DNA of 64,000 bases from the NCBI RefSeq assembly GCF_000375585.1, contig NZ_AQWP01000001.1, positions 1,068,788 through 1,132,787 on the forward strand, written 5' to 3'. The notes beneath the pieces were generated by a model. That model worked only from the letters and a program-made list of their open reading frames with translations. It did no database searches and was not told where the DNA came from. The position numbers were made by a program, and so were the translations under genes. Positions 50,438 to 60,081 of the stretch are shown here, piece by piece (the first letter of the stretch is position 1; the number at the start of each line of letters is the position of its first letter). The stretch comes from Sinorhizobium meliloti 4H41 (GTDB lineage Bacteria > Pseudomonadota > Alphaproteobacteria > Rhizobiales > Rhizobiaceae).

Positions 50438-51664
50438 ATGGCCACCGAGCCGGCAGAAATCGGAACGGTCCTCCGCGAGGCGCGTCGCAACGTGCAGTTG
50501 CTTACCGTGGCCCAGGCACTGCTCGGCGTTGTCGGGCCGATCAGTTTTGCCGTCGGTGGGGTTGCCGGCCACCAGTTGCTCGGCGAAGACAAATCGCTCG
50601 CGACGGCACCGCTCACCGCCTACAATCTCGGCATGGCGCTCGGCGTCGTGCTCGTTGCGGTGTTGTCGCGACTCGTTGGCCGGCGCCTCGCCTTCATCGC
50701 CGGTGCGTCGATCGCTGCGCTCGGCGGCGTGCTCGCCATGGCTGCACTGTTCCGGGAGAGTTTCTGGTTCTTCGCCTGCGGCCTCGCCGTGCTCGGCGCT
50801 TCCAACGGCTTTACGCAGAAGCTCCGCTTTGCCGCAGCCGACGCCTCGCCCTCCTTCTACAAGGCCAAGGCGATTTCCTGGATCCTGGGAGGCGGCATCG
50901 TCTCGGCGATCCTCGGACCGCAGATCGTCATCTTCGCGGGCGATTACTTTGCGCCCGTGTGGTTCGCGGGCGCCTTCGTCGCTCTCGTACCGGTCTGCAT
51001 CGTCGCACTCTTCTTCTTCGTGCCGCTGCGGCTGCCGGACCACACATCGGCATCGGCCCATCATGAGCAGCCTCCCGCGCGTCCGCTGCGCGAGATTGCG
51101 GGCAGCCAGCGTTTCATGACGGGAATGATCTGCGGGATTTCCAGCTATGTCCTGATGACCTTCATGATGACGGGCGCGCCCGTCGCCATGGTTGTCGGCT
51201 GCGGCTTTTCGAGCGATCTCGCGACGCTCGGAATCCAATGGCACGTACTTGCGATGTTCGCTCCGAGTTTCGTGACGGGTTGGCTGATCAGCCGCTTCGG
51301 CGCCGAACGCATCGTCGCATGCGGTCTCCTCCTGCTGATGGCCTGCGCTGCCGTGGCTCACCTCGGTGTCGCACTCTGGAATTTCTGGGGGGCGTTGTCG
51401 CTGCTCGGCCTCGGCTGGAATTTCGGTTTCATCGGCTCCACGGCGATCGTCGCGCAGAGTTACCGGCCGCATGAGGCAGACAAGGTCCAGGGCTTTCACG
51501 ACATCGTTCTCTTCTCAGCCGTCGCTTGTTCTTCCTTCGCGTCCGGCAAGGTGCTTTCCGCCTATGGTTGGGACATGCTGAGCGCGGTTGTCTGGCCAGT
51601 GGCCGGTTTTTGCCTTCTTCTCCTTCTCCCGCTCATGCGCGCGGGCAAGCAAGCCACCGCCTGA
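50438..51664 (+). CDS. major facilitator superfamily transporter
   Basis: A 408-residue inner-membrane protein with about twelve membrane segments. The loop 2-3 signature appears as SRLVGRRLAFIAGASIAALGG and again as ISRFGAERIVACGLLLL. The substrate is unknown. It follows nusB by four bases, so it is part of the ribH-nusB transcript. Confidence 0.9.
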   Translation: MATEPAEIGTVLREARRNVQLLTVAQALLGVVGPISFAVGGVAGHQLLGEDKSLATAPLTAYNLGMALGVVLVAVLSRLVGRRLAFIAGASIAALGGVLAMAALFRESFWFFACGLAVLGASNGFTQKLRFAAADASPSFYKAKAISWILGGGIVSAILGPQIVIFAGDYFAPVWFAGAFVALVPVCIVALFFFVPLRLPDHTSASAHHEQPPARPLREIAGSQRFMTGMICGISSYVLMTFMMTGAPVAMVVGCGFSSDLATLGIQWHVLAMFAPSFVTGWLISRFGAERIVACGLLLLMACAAVAHLGVALWNFWGALSLLGLGWNFGFIGSTAIVAQSYRPHEADKVQGFHDIVLFSAVACSSFASGKVLSAYGWDMLSAVVWPVAGFCLLLLLPLMRAGKQATA

Positions 51665-51862
51665 AAGCCGGTTTTATCCGAATGCCTCCCGGACCCTGAA
51701 AAGGCCGGCATGCGGGCAATTTCAGGGGCTTGACGATCCACATCGGCAACAGCACTCTGGCCGCGCCGCGAAAACGCGTCGCTTGAGGAGGCGGCGTGTG
51801 ATTCGCGGAGAGGGGCCTGCGGCAGGGATGAGCCCGCAGGTTGTAACGGAGGAAAGTGCGAA

Positions 51863-53998
51863 ATGACCATATTGTTGGGCGTTATCGCATGCGGGTTGCT
51901 TTCGGTGGTCTATGCCATCTGGGCGACAAGGTCGGTGCTTGCCGCCGACCAGGGGAATGCCCGCATGCAAGAAATCGCAGGTTTTATCAGAGAGGGGGCG
52001 CAGGCCTACCTCACGCGTCAGTACACAACCATCGCCATCGTCGGCGTCGTCGTTTTCATCGCCGCATGGGTCCTGTTGTCGGGTGCAGCCGCCATCGGCT
52101 TCCTTATCGGTGCGGTGCTCTCGGGGGCCGCGGGCTTCATCGGCATGCATGTTTCGGTCAGGGCCAACGTCCGTACGGCCCAGGCCGCCTCGGTCAGCCT
52201 CGCCTCCGGTCTCGACATCGCGTTTAAATCCGGTGCAATCACCGGCATGCTGGTGGCCGGCCTCGCCCTCCTGGGCGTCTCGGTCTACTATCTCATACTC
52301 ACCGCAGGCCTGGGGCATGAGCCGGCCGCGCGCGAGGTCATCGATGCGCTTGTCGCGCTCGGCTTCGGGGCGTCGCTGATTTCGATCTTTGCCCGTCTCG
52401 GCGGCGGCATCTTCACGAAAGGCGCCGATGTCGGCGGCGACCTCGTCGGCAAGGTGGAAGCGGGTATCCCCGAGGACGATCCGCGCAACCCGGCGACGAT
52501 CGCCGACAACGTCGGCGACAATGTCGGCGATTGCGCCGGCATGGCCGCCGACCTGTTCGAGACCTATGCGGTTTCCGTCGTTGCGACGATGGTGCTTGCA
52601 TCGATCTTCTTCGCAGGGACCCCGATGCTCGCAACCGTCATGACTTATCCTCTGGCGATCTGCGCGGCCTGCATCATCACCTCGATCATCGGCACCTTCT
52701 TCGTCAAGCTCGGCGCCAACGCCTCGATCATGGGCGCGCTTTATCGCGGGCTGATCGTTACGGGCGCTCTGTCGATCCTCGGCCTTGGCGCGGCGACATC
52801 GCTGACGATCGGATGGGGTTCGATCGGAACGGTCGCGGGCATGGACATCACCGGCTGGAATCTGTTTCTCTGCGGCATCATCGGCCTTATCGTCACCGCG
52901 CTGATCGTCGTGATCACCGAATATTATACGGGGACGAACAAGCGGCCTGTGAACTCGATCGCGCAGGCCTCGGTCACCGGCCACGGCACCAACGTGATCC
53001 AGGGTCTCGCCGTGTCCCTCGAATCGACGGCCTTGCCGGCAATCGTCATCGTCGGCGGCATCATCGCGACCTACCAGTTCGCCGGCCTCTTCGGGACGGC
53101 CATCGCCGTGACCGCCATGCTCGGTCTTGCCGGCATGATCGTAGCGCTCGACGCCTTCGGTCCCGTGACCGACAATGCCGGCGGGATTGCCGAGATGTCG
53201 CATCTGCCGCCCGAGGTGCGCAAGTCGACCGACGCGTTGGACGCCGTCGGCAACACCACCAAGGCCGTGACCAAGGGTTATGCGATCGGTTCGGCGGGCC
53301 TTGGTGCCCTGGTACTCTTCGCGGCCTATTCCAACGATCTTGCCTATTTCGCCGCCAATGGCGACAAGCATCCCTATTTCGCCGACGTGGGGACGATCTC
53401 CTTCGATCTGTCCAATCCTTACGTCGTCGCCGGGCTGATCTTCGGCGGTCTCATCCCGTATCTCTTCGGCGGCATCGCAATGACCGCCGTCGGCCGTGCC
53501 GGGAGCGCCGTCGTCGAGGAGGTTCGTCGTCAGTTCAAGGAAAAGCCCGGCATCATGGAAGGCAAGGATCGGCCGGACTATGGCCGGGCCGTCGACATGC
53601 TGACGAAGGCGGCGATCCGCGAAATGATCATCCCGTCGCTGCTGCCGGTGCTGGCGCCGATCGTCGTTTATTTCGGCGTGCTGCTGATCTCCGGCTCGAA
53701 GGCGTCCGCCTTCGCGGCGCTCGGTGCCTCGCTCCTCGGCGTGATCGTCAACGGCCTTTTCGTGGCCATCTCGATGACGTCCGGCGGCGGTGCCTGGGAC
53801 AATGCCAAGAAGAGCTTCGAAGACGGCTTCGTCGACCGCAACGGCACGCGCCACATGAAGGGATCCGAAGCGCACAAGGCCTCGGTGACGGGTGACACCG
53901 TCGGCGATCCCTACAAGGATACCGCCGGTCCGGCGGTCAACCCCGCGATCAAGATCACCAATATCGTGGCCCTTCTCCTGCTCGCCGTCCTGGCCTGA
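51863..53998 (+). CDS. hppA: proton-translocating membrane pyrophosphatase
   Basis: HppA couples pyrophosphate hydrolysis to proton pumping across the inner or acidocalcisome-like membrane. The 711-residue protein has about 16 helices. The catalytic loop is [50 protein letters not shown] carries Lys in the GNTTKA position, the mark of the potassium-independent class. A GGAGG site precedes the ATG. A strong terminator follows. Confidence 0.96.
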   Translation: MTILLGVIACGLLSVVYAIWATRSVLAADQGNARMQEIAGFIREGAQAYLTRQYTTIAIVGVVVFIAAWVLLSGAAAIGFLIGAVLSGAAGFIGMHVSVRANVRTAQAASVSLASGLDIAFKSGAITGMLVAGLALLGVSVYYLILTAGLGHEPAAREVIDALVALGFGASLISIFARLGGGIFTKGADVGGDLVGKVEAGIPEDDPRNPATIADNVGDNVGDCAGMAADLFETYAVSVVATMVLASIFFAGTPMLATVMTYPLAICAACIITSIIGTFFVKLGANASIMGALYRGLIVTGALSILGLGAATSLTIGWGSIGTVAGMDITGWNLFLCGIIGLIVTALIVVITEYYTGTNKRPVNSIAQASVTGHGTNVIQGLAVSLESTALPAIVIVGGIIATYQFAGLFGTAIAVTAMLGLAGMIVALDAFGPVTDNAGGIAEMSHLPPEVRKSTDALDAVGNTTKAVTKGYAIGSAGLGALVLFAAYSNDLAYFAANGDKHPYFADVGTISFDLSNPYVVAGLIFGGLIPYLFGGIAMTAVGRAGSAVVEEVRRQFKEKPGIMEGKDRPDYGRAVDMLTKAAIREMIIPSLLPVLAPIVVYFGVLLISGSKASAFAALGASLLGVIVNGLFVAISMTSGGGAWDNAKKSFEDGFVDRNGTRHMKGSEAHKASVTGDTVGDPYKDTAGPAVNPAIKITNIVALLLLAVLA

Positions 53999-54019
53999 CG
54001 CAGGCGTCTTGAAAAACAG

Positions 54020-54053
54020 AAGGCCCGCGGGACATGGTCCCGCGGGCCTTTTT
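54020..54053. terminator. terminator between hppA and bamE
   Basis: A 14-bp perfect stem AAGGCCCGCGGGAC / GTCCCGCGGGCCTT with a 3-base loop ends in TTT on the plus strand and in a broken T-rich run on the minus strand. It serves hppA and probably also the convergent bamE. Confidence 0.9.
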
Positions 54054-54071
54054 CGATCCGTTGCGGCTCGG

Positions 54072-54578
54072 TTACTTGCCGAAGTCCTTGAACAGGTTGC
54101 GCGCCGCGGCCTGTCCGGCGCCGGGGCCGCTCAGGAGCTGGCCGAGGAAGCTCGATTCCTTGCCGCCGGTCGGCGTCGTTCGCGACAGCATGTCGAAGAC
54201 CTTCCCGTCCTTCAACGTGTAGTGCGCGAGCTGGCTGACGGTGCCTTCCTTGTCGAAATAGACGGCGAGGATCGACTGATCGATGATCTTCGGCTTCATG
54301 AAGGCGACCGGCCGCTTGCGGGTCTGGGAGATGTAGTAGAACACCTCATTGTCGAATGTCGCGGTGGTCGAAGGCGTGCCGAGCGAAAGCAGCACCTGCT
54401 CGCGGCTCGATCCGACCGGCACGAGTGCCAGCGTCTCCTGGTCGACGACATAGCCCTGATGCAGGACTTCACCCACATTCGCGGACATGCAGGCGGAAAG
54501 GGCGGTAGTACACAGGGAAGCCACGAGCACGGCACGGCCCAGGACTTTGAGGTTTGTCGTCAAATACCGCTTCGTCAA
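54072..54578 (-). CDS. bamE: outer-membrane assembly lipoprotein BamE (SmpA/OmlA)
   Basis: BamE is a small lipoprotein of the BAM complex that inserts outer-membrane proteins. The 168-residue protein has a hydrophobic N terminus ending in a lipobox (TTALSAC), and the SmpA/OmlA region with VGSSREQVLLSLGTPSTTATFDNEVFYYIS. I propose a TTG start at 54578, since GGGGAG lies six bases upstream; ATG codons farther up would add an unlikely N-terminal tail before the signal. Confidence 0.9.
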   Translation of the reverse strand: MTKRYLTTNLKVLGRAVLVASLCTTALSACMSANVGEVLHQGYVVDQETLALVPVGSSREQVLLSLGTPSTTATFDNEVFYYISQTRKRPVAFMKPKIIDQSILAVYFDKEGTVSQLAHYTLKDGKVFDMLSRTTPTGGKESSFLGQLLSGPGAGQAAARNLFKDFGK

Positions 54579-54715
54579 GGACTGCTCCCCTGGAGTAACG
54601 ATTGGCAGATCGGCCATTGCAATTCGTGCCCGCTTCGGTAAACCAGCTTCGGCTATCATGCAACATGATCATGGGCGCTTGCCCCTGATTTCGAGAAAGC
54701 CAGCCGGCCTCTGTG

Positions 54716-55252
54716 ATGATTTTTGGACTGTTCAAGAAAAAAAGCGGCAATATTGCGATTGTGAAGCGCCAATATGCGGCACTGACCGCGGCGGCGCGCC
54801 AACCGTTTCTCTATACCGACCTCGATGTGCCCGACACGGTCATGGGGCGCTTCGAGATGTTGTCGGCGATTCTGATCCTTTATTTCCGCCGCACGCGCAG
54901 CTCGGCGCGAGCCGGCCAGGAGATCGCGCAGGAGATTGTCGACGCCTTCTTCGAGGATGTCGACCATTCCATCCGCGAGCTCGGCGTCGGCGACATGAGC
55001 GTGCCGAAGAAGATGAAGAAACTTGCCGGCATGTTCTACGGCCGCCTCGAATCCTACGCGGCGGCCCTTGAAGGACGCGACGCCGGCGCACTGGCGGCCG
55101 CATTGCGGCGCAATTTTCACGCCGACGTAGAGGACGCGCCGTCGATGCGGGGCCTCGCCTCCTACCTCCTTGCGGTCGAGTCCGTACTCTCGGATACCAC
55201 GGAAGAGGCCGTCGAGACGGGTCAGTTGCGCATCCCCCCGGCCGGAACGTAA
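54716..55252 (+). CDS. ubiquinol-cytochrome c chaperone family protein (Cbp3-like)
   Basis: A 178-residue protein of the Cbp3/UQCC1 family, which in mitochondria helps cytochrome b assembly into complex III. TDLDVPDTVMGRFEMLSAILILYFRR and DVDHSIRELGVGDMSVPKKMKKLAGMFYGRLESY are conserved segments. A GTG codon directly precedes the ATG and could also be used. It lies upstream of the DUF177 gene, as is usual in alphaproteobacteria. Confidence 0.9.
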   Translation: MIFGLFKKKSGNIAIVKRQYAALTAAARQPFLYTDLDVPDTVMGRFEMLSAILILYFRRTRSSARAGQEIAQEIVDAFFEDVDHSIRELGVGDMSVPKKMKKLAGMFYGRLESYAAALEGRDAGALAAALRRNFHADVEDAPSMRGLASYLLAVESVLSDTTEEAVETGQLRIPPAGT

Positions 55253-55335
55253 AAGCGCCGCGATCGTTCGTCGATCAAATGGCAGCGTGCCGACCGCCGC
55301 CCTGCAGCGGTGCCGGCGCGAGGAAGGGTCTGAAC

Positions 55336-55887
55336 ATGAAGCAAGAGAGCAAACCGGCATTCTCCTACCCGGTGAAGGTGGGGCATATTTCGGCAAATCC
55401 TGTGACCGTGCATATGTCGGCGAACGATGGCGAACTGCGGGCTCTTGCCGAGCTTTGGCGCGTGGAAGGCGTCTCTTCCCTTGCCGCCGACCTGCAGATT
55501 GCGCGCTGGAAAAAGGACGGTGTGAAGATCAAGGGCGAGGTTCGCGCGCATATCGTCCAGTCGTGCGTCGTGACGCTCGAGCCGGTCGAATCTGATATCC
55601 GCGAACCGGTGGAGGCGATCCTCGTACCCGAGGGATCACGTCTCGCGCGGCAGGCCGACGCCGACGGCGGCGAGATGATCGTCGATCCGGACGGACCCGA
55701 CCTGCCCGATACCTTCACAGGCGATACGATCGATGCCGGCGTGGTCGTCAGCGAGCACGTCGCGCTCGCCATCGATCCCTATCCGCGCAAGCCGGGCGCC
55801 GCTTTCGGCGAACGCATCGAAAGCTCCGCAGCGGACGACGAACGGCCGAACCCGTTCGCGGTGCTGAAGGACTGGAAAAAGGATTGA
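55336..55887 (+). CDS. YceD/DUF177 family protein
   Basis: A 183-residue DUF177 protein. The family is linked to 23S rRNA processing or accumulation and is usually next to rpmF or plsX. ARWKKDGVKIKGEVRAHIVQSCVVTLEPVESDI is the central motif; in place of the usual C-x2-C pair only one Cys is seen here. No rpmF lies between this gene and plsX, as is typical of rhizobia. Start ATG at 55336. Confidence 0.9.
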   Translation: MKQESKPAFSYPVKVGHISANPVTVHMSANDGELRALAELWRVEGVSSLAADLQIARWKKDGVKIKGEVRAHIVQSCVVTLEPVESDIREPVEAILVPEGSRLARQADADGGEMIVDPDGPDLPDTFTGDTIDAGVVVSEHVALAIDPYPRKPGAAFGERIESSAADDERPNPFAVLKDWKKD

Positions 55888-56081
55888 AACGGCTGAGCCC
55901 CGGCTTACAATTCGGTTGTCACGCCGACGAAAAGCAGTATTTTGGCCCGACTCCAGCCAAGGGGGCCGCTACGCCGAGACATTGCATGCCGGCCCCACTA
56001 TCAGAAGGAACATGGATCGCCGCCGCTTGATGCTTGAGGGGCGAAACATGTTGCGTGGCGGGAAAAAAGGATAAGACACGC

Positions 56082-57125
56082 GTGGTCAGAATTTCACTTG
56101 ACGTGATGGGAGGCGACTATGGTCCTGAAGTCGTCATCCCGGGCGCAGCGAGAGCGCTCGAACGTCACCCGGACATAAAGTTCGTTCTTTTTGGCCAGGA
56201 AGCGCGGTGCGTGGAACTGCTCGCCAAGCACCCGAAGCTCAAGGCGAGCAGCACGTTCCATGATTGCGAGATTGCCGTCGGCATGGACGAAAAGCCGAGC
56301 CAGGCGCTTCGGCGCGGACGCGGCAAATCGAGCATGTGGAAGGCGATCGACGCGATCAACGCCGACGAAGCGGATGTGGTCGTCTCGGCCGGAAACACCG
56401 GCGCCCTGATGGCGATGTCGGTTTTCTGTCTGAGGACGATGCAGGGCATTCAGCGGCCGGCGATCGCCGCCATCTGGCCGACGCTGAAGGGCGAAAGCAT
56501 CGTTCTCGACGTCGGCGCTACGATCGGCGCGGACGCGCAGCAACTCATGGATTTCGCCCTGATGGGCGGCGCAATGGCCCGGGCGCTCTTCGAAGTAGAG
56601 CGTCCTTCCGTCGGCCTTCTAAATGTCGGGGTGGAGGAGATCAAGGGCCAGGAAGAGGTAAAGGAGGCCGGGCGCCTGATCCGTGAGGCCGACGTCGAGG
56701 GGATCGAATATTACGGCTTCGTCGAAGGCGACGATATCGGCCGCGGCACCGTCGATGTCGTAGTCACCGAGGGCTTTTCCGGTAATATCGCGCTGAAGGC
56801 AGCAGAGGGGACGGCGCGTCAGATCGCCGAATATCTGCGCGCCGCGATGTCGCGCACGCTTCTTGCAAGGGTCGGCTATGTCTTCGCCAAGGGAGCCTTC
56901 GACCGGCTCCGCGAGAAGATGGATCCGCGAAAAGTCAATGGCGGGGTTTTCCTCGGTCTCAACGGCATCGTTATCAAGAGCCATGGTGGCGCGGATGCCG
57001 AGGGCTTCGCCGCGGCCATCGACGTCGGATACGATATGGTGAAGAACGGCCTGAAGGCGAAGATCGAGGCCGATCTGGCACGGTATCATGGCGCCCAGCC
57101 GTCCGAAGCCCTTCCGCGGGCATGA
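56082..57125 (+). CDS. plsX: phosphate acyltransferase PlsX
   Basis: PlsX makes acyl-phosphate from acyl-ACP for phospholipid synthesis. The 347-residue protein has [34 protein letters not shown], and [19 protein letters not shown] propose the GTG start at 56082 ([12 protein letters not shown]) because the family normally begins right at this strand; an ATG-type frame from 56034 adds about 16 residues. It is 18 bases upstream of fabH. Confidence 0.95.
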   Translation: MVRISLDVMGGDYGPEVVIPGAARALERHPDIKFVLFGQEARCVELLAKHPKLKASSTFHDCEIAVGMDEKPSQALRRGRGKSSMWKAIDAINADEADVVVSAGNTGALMAMSVFCLRTMQGIQRPAIAAIWPTLKGESIVLDVGATIGADAQQLMDFALMGGAMARALFEVERPSVGLLNVGVEEIKGQEEVKEAGRLIREADVEGIEYYGFVEGDDIGRGTVDVVVTEGFSGNIALKAAEGTARQIAEYLRAAMSRTLLARVGYVFAKGAFDRLREKMDPRKVNGGVFLGLNGIVIKSHGGADAEGFAAAIDVGYDMVKNGLKAKIEADLARYHGAQPSEALPRA

Positions 57126-57143
57126 ATGATGAGGTTTGAGTAG

Positions 57144-58115
57144 ATGATCCGTTCTGTCGTGCGCGGCTTCGGGGCAGCACTGCCGAAGCGAGTGATGACC
57201 AACAAGGAACTCGAATCCAGGGTCGACACGTCCGACGAATGGATCGTGCAGCGGACCGGCATCCGCCAGCGCTATATCGCAGGCGAGGAGGAGACGAGCG
57301 CCTCTCTCGGCGAGGCGGCGGCGCGTGCGGCGCTCGCGAGAGCCGAGCTGACGCCGGACGACATCGATCTGATCATCGTCGCGACCTCCACTCCGGACAA
57401 CACCTTTCCTGCAACCGCGGTGAACATCCAGAACCGTCTCGGCATGCGGCACGGTGCGGCGTTCGATATGCAGGCGGTCTGTTCCGGCTTCGTCTACGCG
57501 GTCGCGACGGCTGACGCCTATATTCGCGGCGGTCTCTCCAAACGCGCGCTGGTCATTGGCGCTGAGACCTTCTCGCGACTTCTGGACTGGACCGACCGGA
57601 CGACCTGTGTGCTCTTCGGCGACGGCGCCGGTGCGATCGTCCTGGAGGCGCAGGAGGGAACCGGCACGAAGGCTGATCGAGGCGTTCTGACGGCGCAATT
57701 GCGCTCTGACGGCGCCCACCGCGACAAGCTCTATGTCGACGGCGGGCCGTCCACGACGGGCACTGTCGGCCATCTCCGGATGGAAGGGCGCGAGGTCTTC
57801 AAGCATGCGGTGGGCATGATCACCGACGTGATCGAGGCGGCTTTCGAGGCAACCGGGACGACCGCCGACGACATCGATTGGCTGGTTCCGCACCAGGCCA
57901 ACCGCCGCATTATTGACGGCTCGGCCAAGAAGCTCGGCATCCCTCTCGAAAAGGTTGTGGTTACCGTCGACCTGCATGGCAACACCTCCGCGGCGTCGAT
58001 TCCGCTTGCCCTTGATGCCGCCGCCTCCGACGGCCGGATCAAGAAGGGTGATCTCGTAATGCTCGAAGCGATGGGCGGGGGCTTCACCTGGGGCTCCGTT
58101 CTTCTTCGCTGGTAA
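57144..58115 (+). CDS. fabH: 3-oxoacyl-[ACP] synthase III
   Basis: FabH starts fatty-acid synthesis by condensing acetyl-CoA with malonyl-ACP. The 323-residue thiolase-fold protein has the catalytic Cys in [18 protein letters not shown], the His in [11 protein letters not shown] and the Asn in [15 protein letters not shown]. It follows plsX in the same operon and precedes ihfA. Confidence 0.97.
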   Translation: MIRSVVRGFGAALPKRVMTNKELESRVDTSDEWIVQRTGIRQRYIAGEEETSASLGEAAARAALARAELTPDDIDLIIVATSTPDNTFPATAVNIQNRLGMRHGAAFDMQAVCSGFVYAVATADAYIRGGLSKRALVIGAETFSRLLDWTDRTTCVLFGDGAGAIVLEAQEGTGTKADRGVLTAQLRSDGAHRDKLYVDGGPSTTGTVGHLRMEGREVFKHAVGMITDVIEAAFEATGTTADDIDWLVPHQANRRIIDGSAKKLGIPLEKVVVTVDLHGNTSAASIPLALDAAASDGRIKKGDLVMLEAMGGGFTWGSVLLRW

Positions 58116-58208
58116 GAAAATAATGAATTACGGCAGGCGCTTGACCGGAAAAGACAAGGGCAATAGTCTTCAATCGCTGATCGGCATGCCAGACATCGGT
58201 GGGGGAAG

Positions 58209-58547
58209 ATGAGCGGAAAAACAGTAACGCGGGCAGACTTGGCTGAATCGGTTTTTCGCAAGGTGGGTCTGTCTCGCACGGAGTCCGCCGAACTCGTAGA
58301 AACTGTCATCGACGAGATATGCAACGCAATCGTGCGTGGCGAGAGCGTGAAGCTGTCTTCCTTCGCAACGTTCCAGGTGCGCGACAAGAACGAGCGCATC
58401 GGTCGGAACCCGAAAACCGGCGAGGAAGTGCCGATTTCTCCGCGCCGGGTGATGACCTTCAAGGCTTCGAATGTCCTGAAGCAGCGGGTCCTGAAGGCGC
58501 ATCTGAGCCGCAAGTCCAAGTTGAAGCCGTCCAATCCGGCCGGCTGA
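58209..58547 (+). CDS. ihfA: integration host factor subunit alpha
   Basis: IHF-alpha pairs with IHF-beta to bend DNA. The 112-residue protein has [25 protein letters not shown] and the arm motif [23 protein letters not shown], with the intercalating Pro in GRNPKTG. The C terminus has an extra basic tail. Its place after fabH and before a MerR regulator is the usual alphaproteobacterial order. Confidence 0.96.
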   Translation: MSGKTVTRADLAESVFRKVGLSRTESAELVETVIDEICNAIVRGESVKLSSFATFQVRDKNERIGRNPKTGEEVPISPRRVMTFKASNVLKQRVLKAHLSRKSKLKPSNPAG

Positions 58548-58697
58548 AGCGCCGTCGACCACCACAAATGTGGTTGAAAACCCATCCATAAGCCATTGAA
58601 ATAGGCATGATTCGTGTAATCATCGCCTGACGATCCGTGCGTCGCGTAGCCGATCTTGCGCGGCGAGCAAGTGCCGCCCGAAGCATTGCCCGGAAAA

Positions 58698-58736
58698 GTG
58701 CTTAGCGGTTTTCCGTGCGGAAGTGCGGAGCTTCAA
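58698..58736. repeat. 39-base interspersed repeat, copy 2
   Basis: GTGCTTAGCGGTTTTCCGTG then CGGAAGTGCGGAGCTTCAA closely matches 16418-16456. It lies about 60 bases before the merR-like start. Confidence 0.7.
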
Positions 58737-58798
58737 GGACTTAGAAGGTTTCAGTCTTTCCATGAAACGCTGAAAGCTCCGGTCCGCGCAGCGGTTTG

Positions 58799-59413
58799 AT
58801 GGCGGATACGCAGACAGAGGACGTAAAACACGTCGCAGGAATCGGTTCAGATCCCGACGCGCCTTATGGAGATGGGGACCACATGGAGAAAAGCCCGGAT
58901 GCTTTCCGCACCATCAGCGAGGTTGCGGACGAACTCGATCTCCCCCAACACGTGCTTCGTTTCTGGGAAACCCGGTTCCAGCAGATCAAGCCGATGAAGC
59001 GCGGTGGCGGGCGCCGCTATTATCGCCCCGAGGATGTCGACCTGCTCAAGGGCATCCGCCACCTCCTCTACGATCACGGCTATACGATCAAGGGTGTGCA
59101 GAAGCTTTTGAAAGCCAACGGCAACAAATTCGTCGCCGCCATCGCGAGCGGGGATCTTGCGACCGTCGAGGCGCTTGCCGCTTCCAGCAACGAAGAGCCG
59201 GCGCCGCCCAAGGCGGGCGTGGCGGAGGAGGACCAGATCGTCGGCCGTCCGAAGGCACCGGCGAGCCGGCGTTTCTTCACTTTCGGCACCGGAGGCGACG
59301 ATGCCGAGATAACCGTCGGCAAGACGTCGGTCGGCAAGGAAGACAGGGCGCTGCTGCAGGAAGCGCTCTACGACCTCCTCGAATGCAAGCGTCTGCTCGA
59401 TCAGGTTCGGTAG
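58799..59413 (+). CDS. MerR-family transcriptional regulator
   Basis: A 204-residue regulator with an N-terminal Mer[61 protein letters not shown]. The C-terminal half is low in complexity and without metal-binding cysteines, so a metal or drug ligand is not suggested. Start could be the ATG at 58799 or at 58883, where GGAG precedes MEKSPDAFR; the shorter form would still contain the whole HTH. The gene is the conserved neighbour of ihfA. Confidence 0.88.
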   Translation: MADTQTEDVKHVAGIGSDPDAPYGDGDHMEKSPDAFRTISEVADELDLPQHVLRFWETRFQQIKPMKRGGGRRYYRPEDVDLLKGIRHLLYDHGYTIKGVQKLLKANGNKFVAAIASGDLATVEALAASSNEEPAPPKAGVAEEDQIVGRPKAPASRRFFTFGTGGDDAEITVGKTSVGKEDRALLQEALYDLLECKRLLDQVR

Positions 59414-59476
59414 CAGGGAAGGGACGGGAAGGGGGCCTCGAAAGCAGTGCCGAGGCCCAACTCGGTCGTTATCGAC

Positions 59477-59692
59477 TTATTCGGCCGCTTCTTCCGTCGA
59501 CTGCTGTGCATGCTTCTGTTTCAGGAGGAGATCGTCAGAGGTCGACTGCTCGGCCTTTGCCACGCTCGCGGTCGTGATCTCCTTGTCGACTTTGTCGATC
59601 GATGCCGTGGTATTGGAATGGCCCAGGCAATCGGCTGACGCTGCCGTCGCCGATAAAGCGAAGGCGGCTGCAAGTACGAGGATGCTCTTCAT
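59477..59692 (-). CDS. small secreted protein of unknown function
   Basis: A 71-residue protein with signal peptide MKSILVLAAAFALSATAASA. The mature part is rich in Thr, Ser, Lys and Glu with one Cys near its start. No domain is recognised. It is convergent with the merR-like gene and divergent from the tRNA. Confidence 0.75.
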   Translation of the reverse strand: MKSILVLAAAFALSATAASADCLGHSNTTASIDKVDKEITTASVAKAEQSTSDDLLLKQKHAQQSTEEAAE

Positions 59693-59875
59693 CGGGCTTC
59701 TCCTGTGGTTTGCAGGCGCAGTTTATCCAGCACGGGACATCGATCCAAATCACAAAACTGTTGTCTTGCCGCTTCCGATACAATCGGCGGCCGCCTGTGA
59801 TGGGCGAGCTCCATTTTCCCCCTTGCGCCGGGCGTGTGTTCCGACTAATGAGAGCGGGCTTGTAACCAAGCGGGT

Positions 59876-59958
<83 letters not shown>

Positions 59959-60039
59959 GCTTTGGTTTCAATGCGATACGAGAGGTGCTTTCGTTAGCCC
60001 TATCGGATAAATGGGAACGAAACGCGCTCAGAATCCCTG

Positions 60040-60072
60040 TTCGGGAGCGAATAGTCCCGAAAAAGTCCCGAA
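60040..60072. repeat. repeated TCCCGAA words between tRNA and integrase
   Basis: AGTCCCGAA occurs at 60053-60061 and 60064-60072, exactly 11 bases apart, and a related inverted word TTCGGGAGC is at 60040-60048. The position, just inside the element and next to the integrase gene end, suits arm-type integrase or excisionase binding sites. Confidence 0.5.
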
Positions 60073-60081
60073 CGATCCCCG

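Noticed and set aside
51722..53875. A 717-codon minus-strand frame opposite hppA
   Set aside because: Shadow of the pyrophosphatase gene; composition is rich in Arg/His/Asp as expected from antisense of membrane-helix codons.
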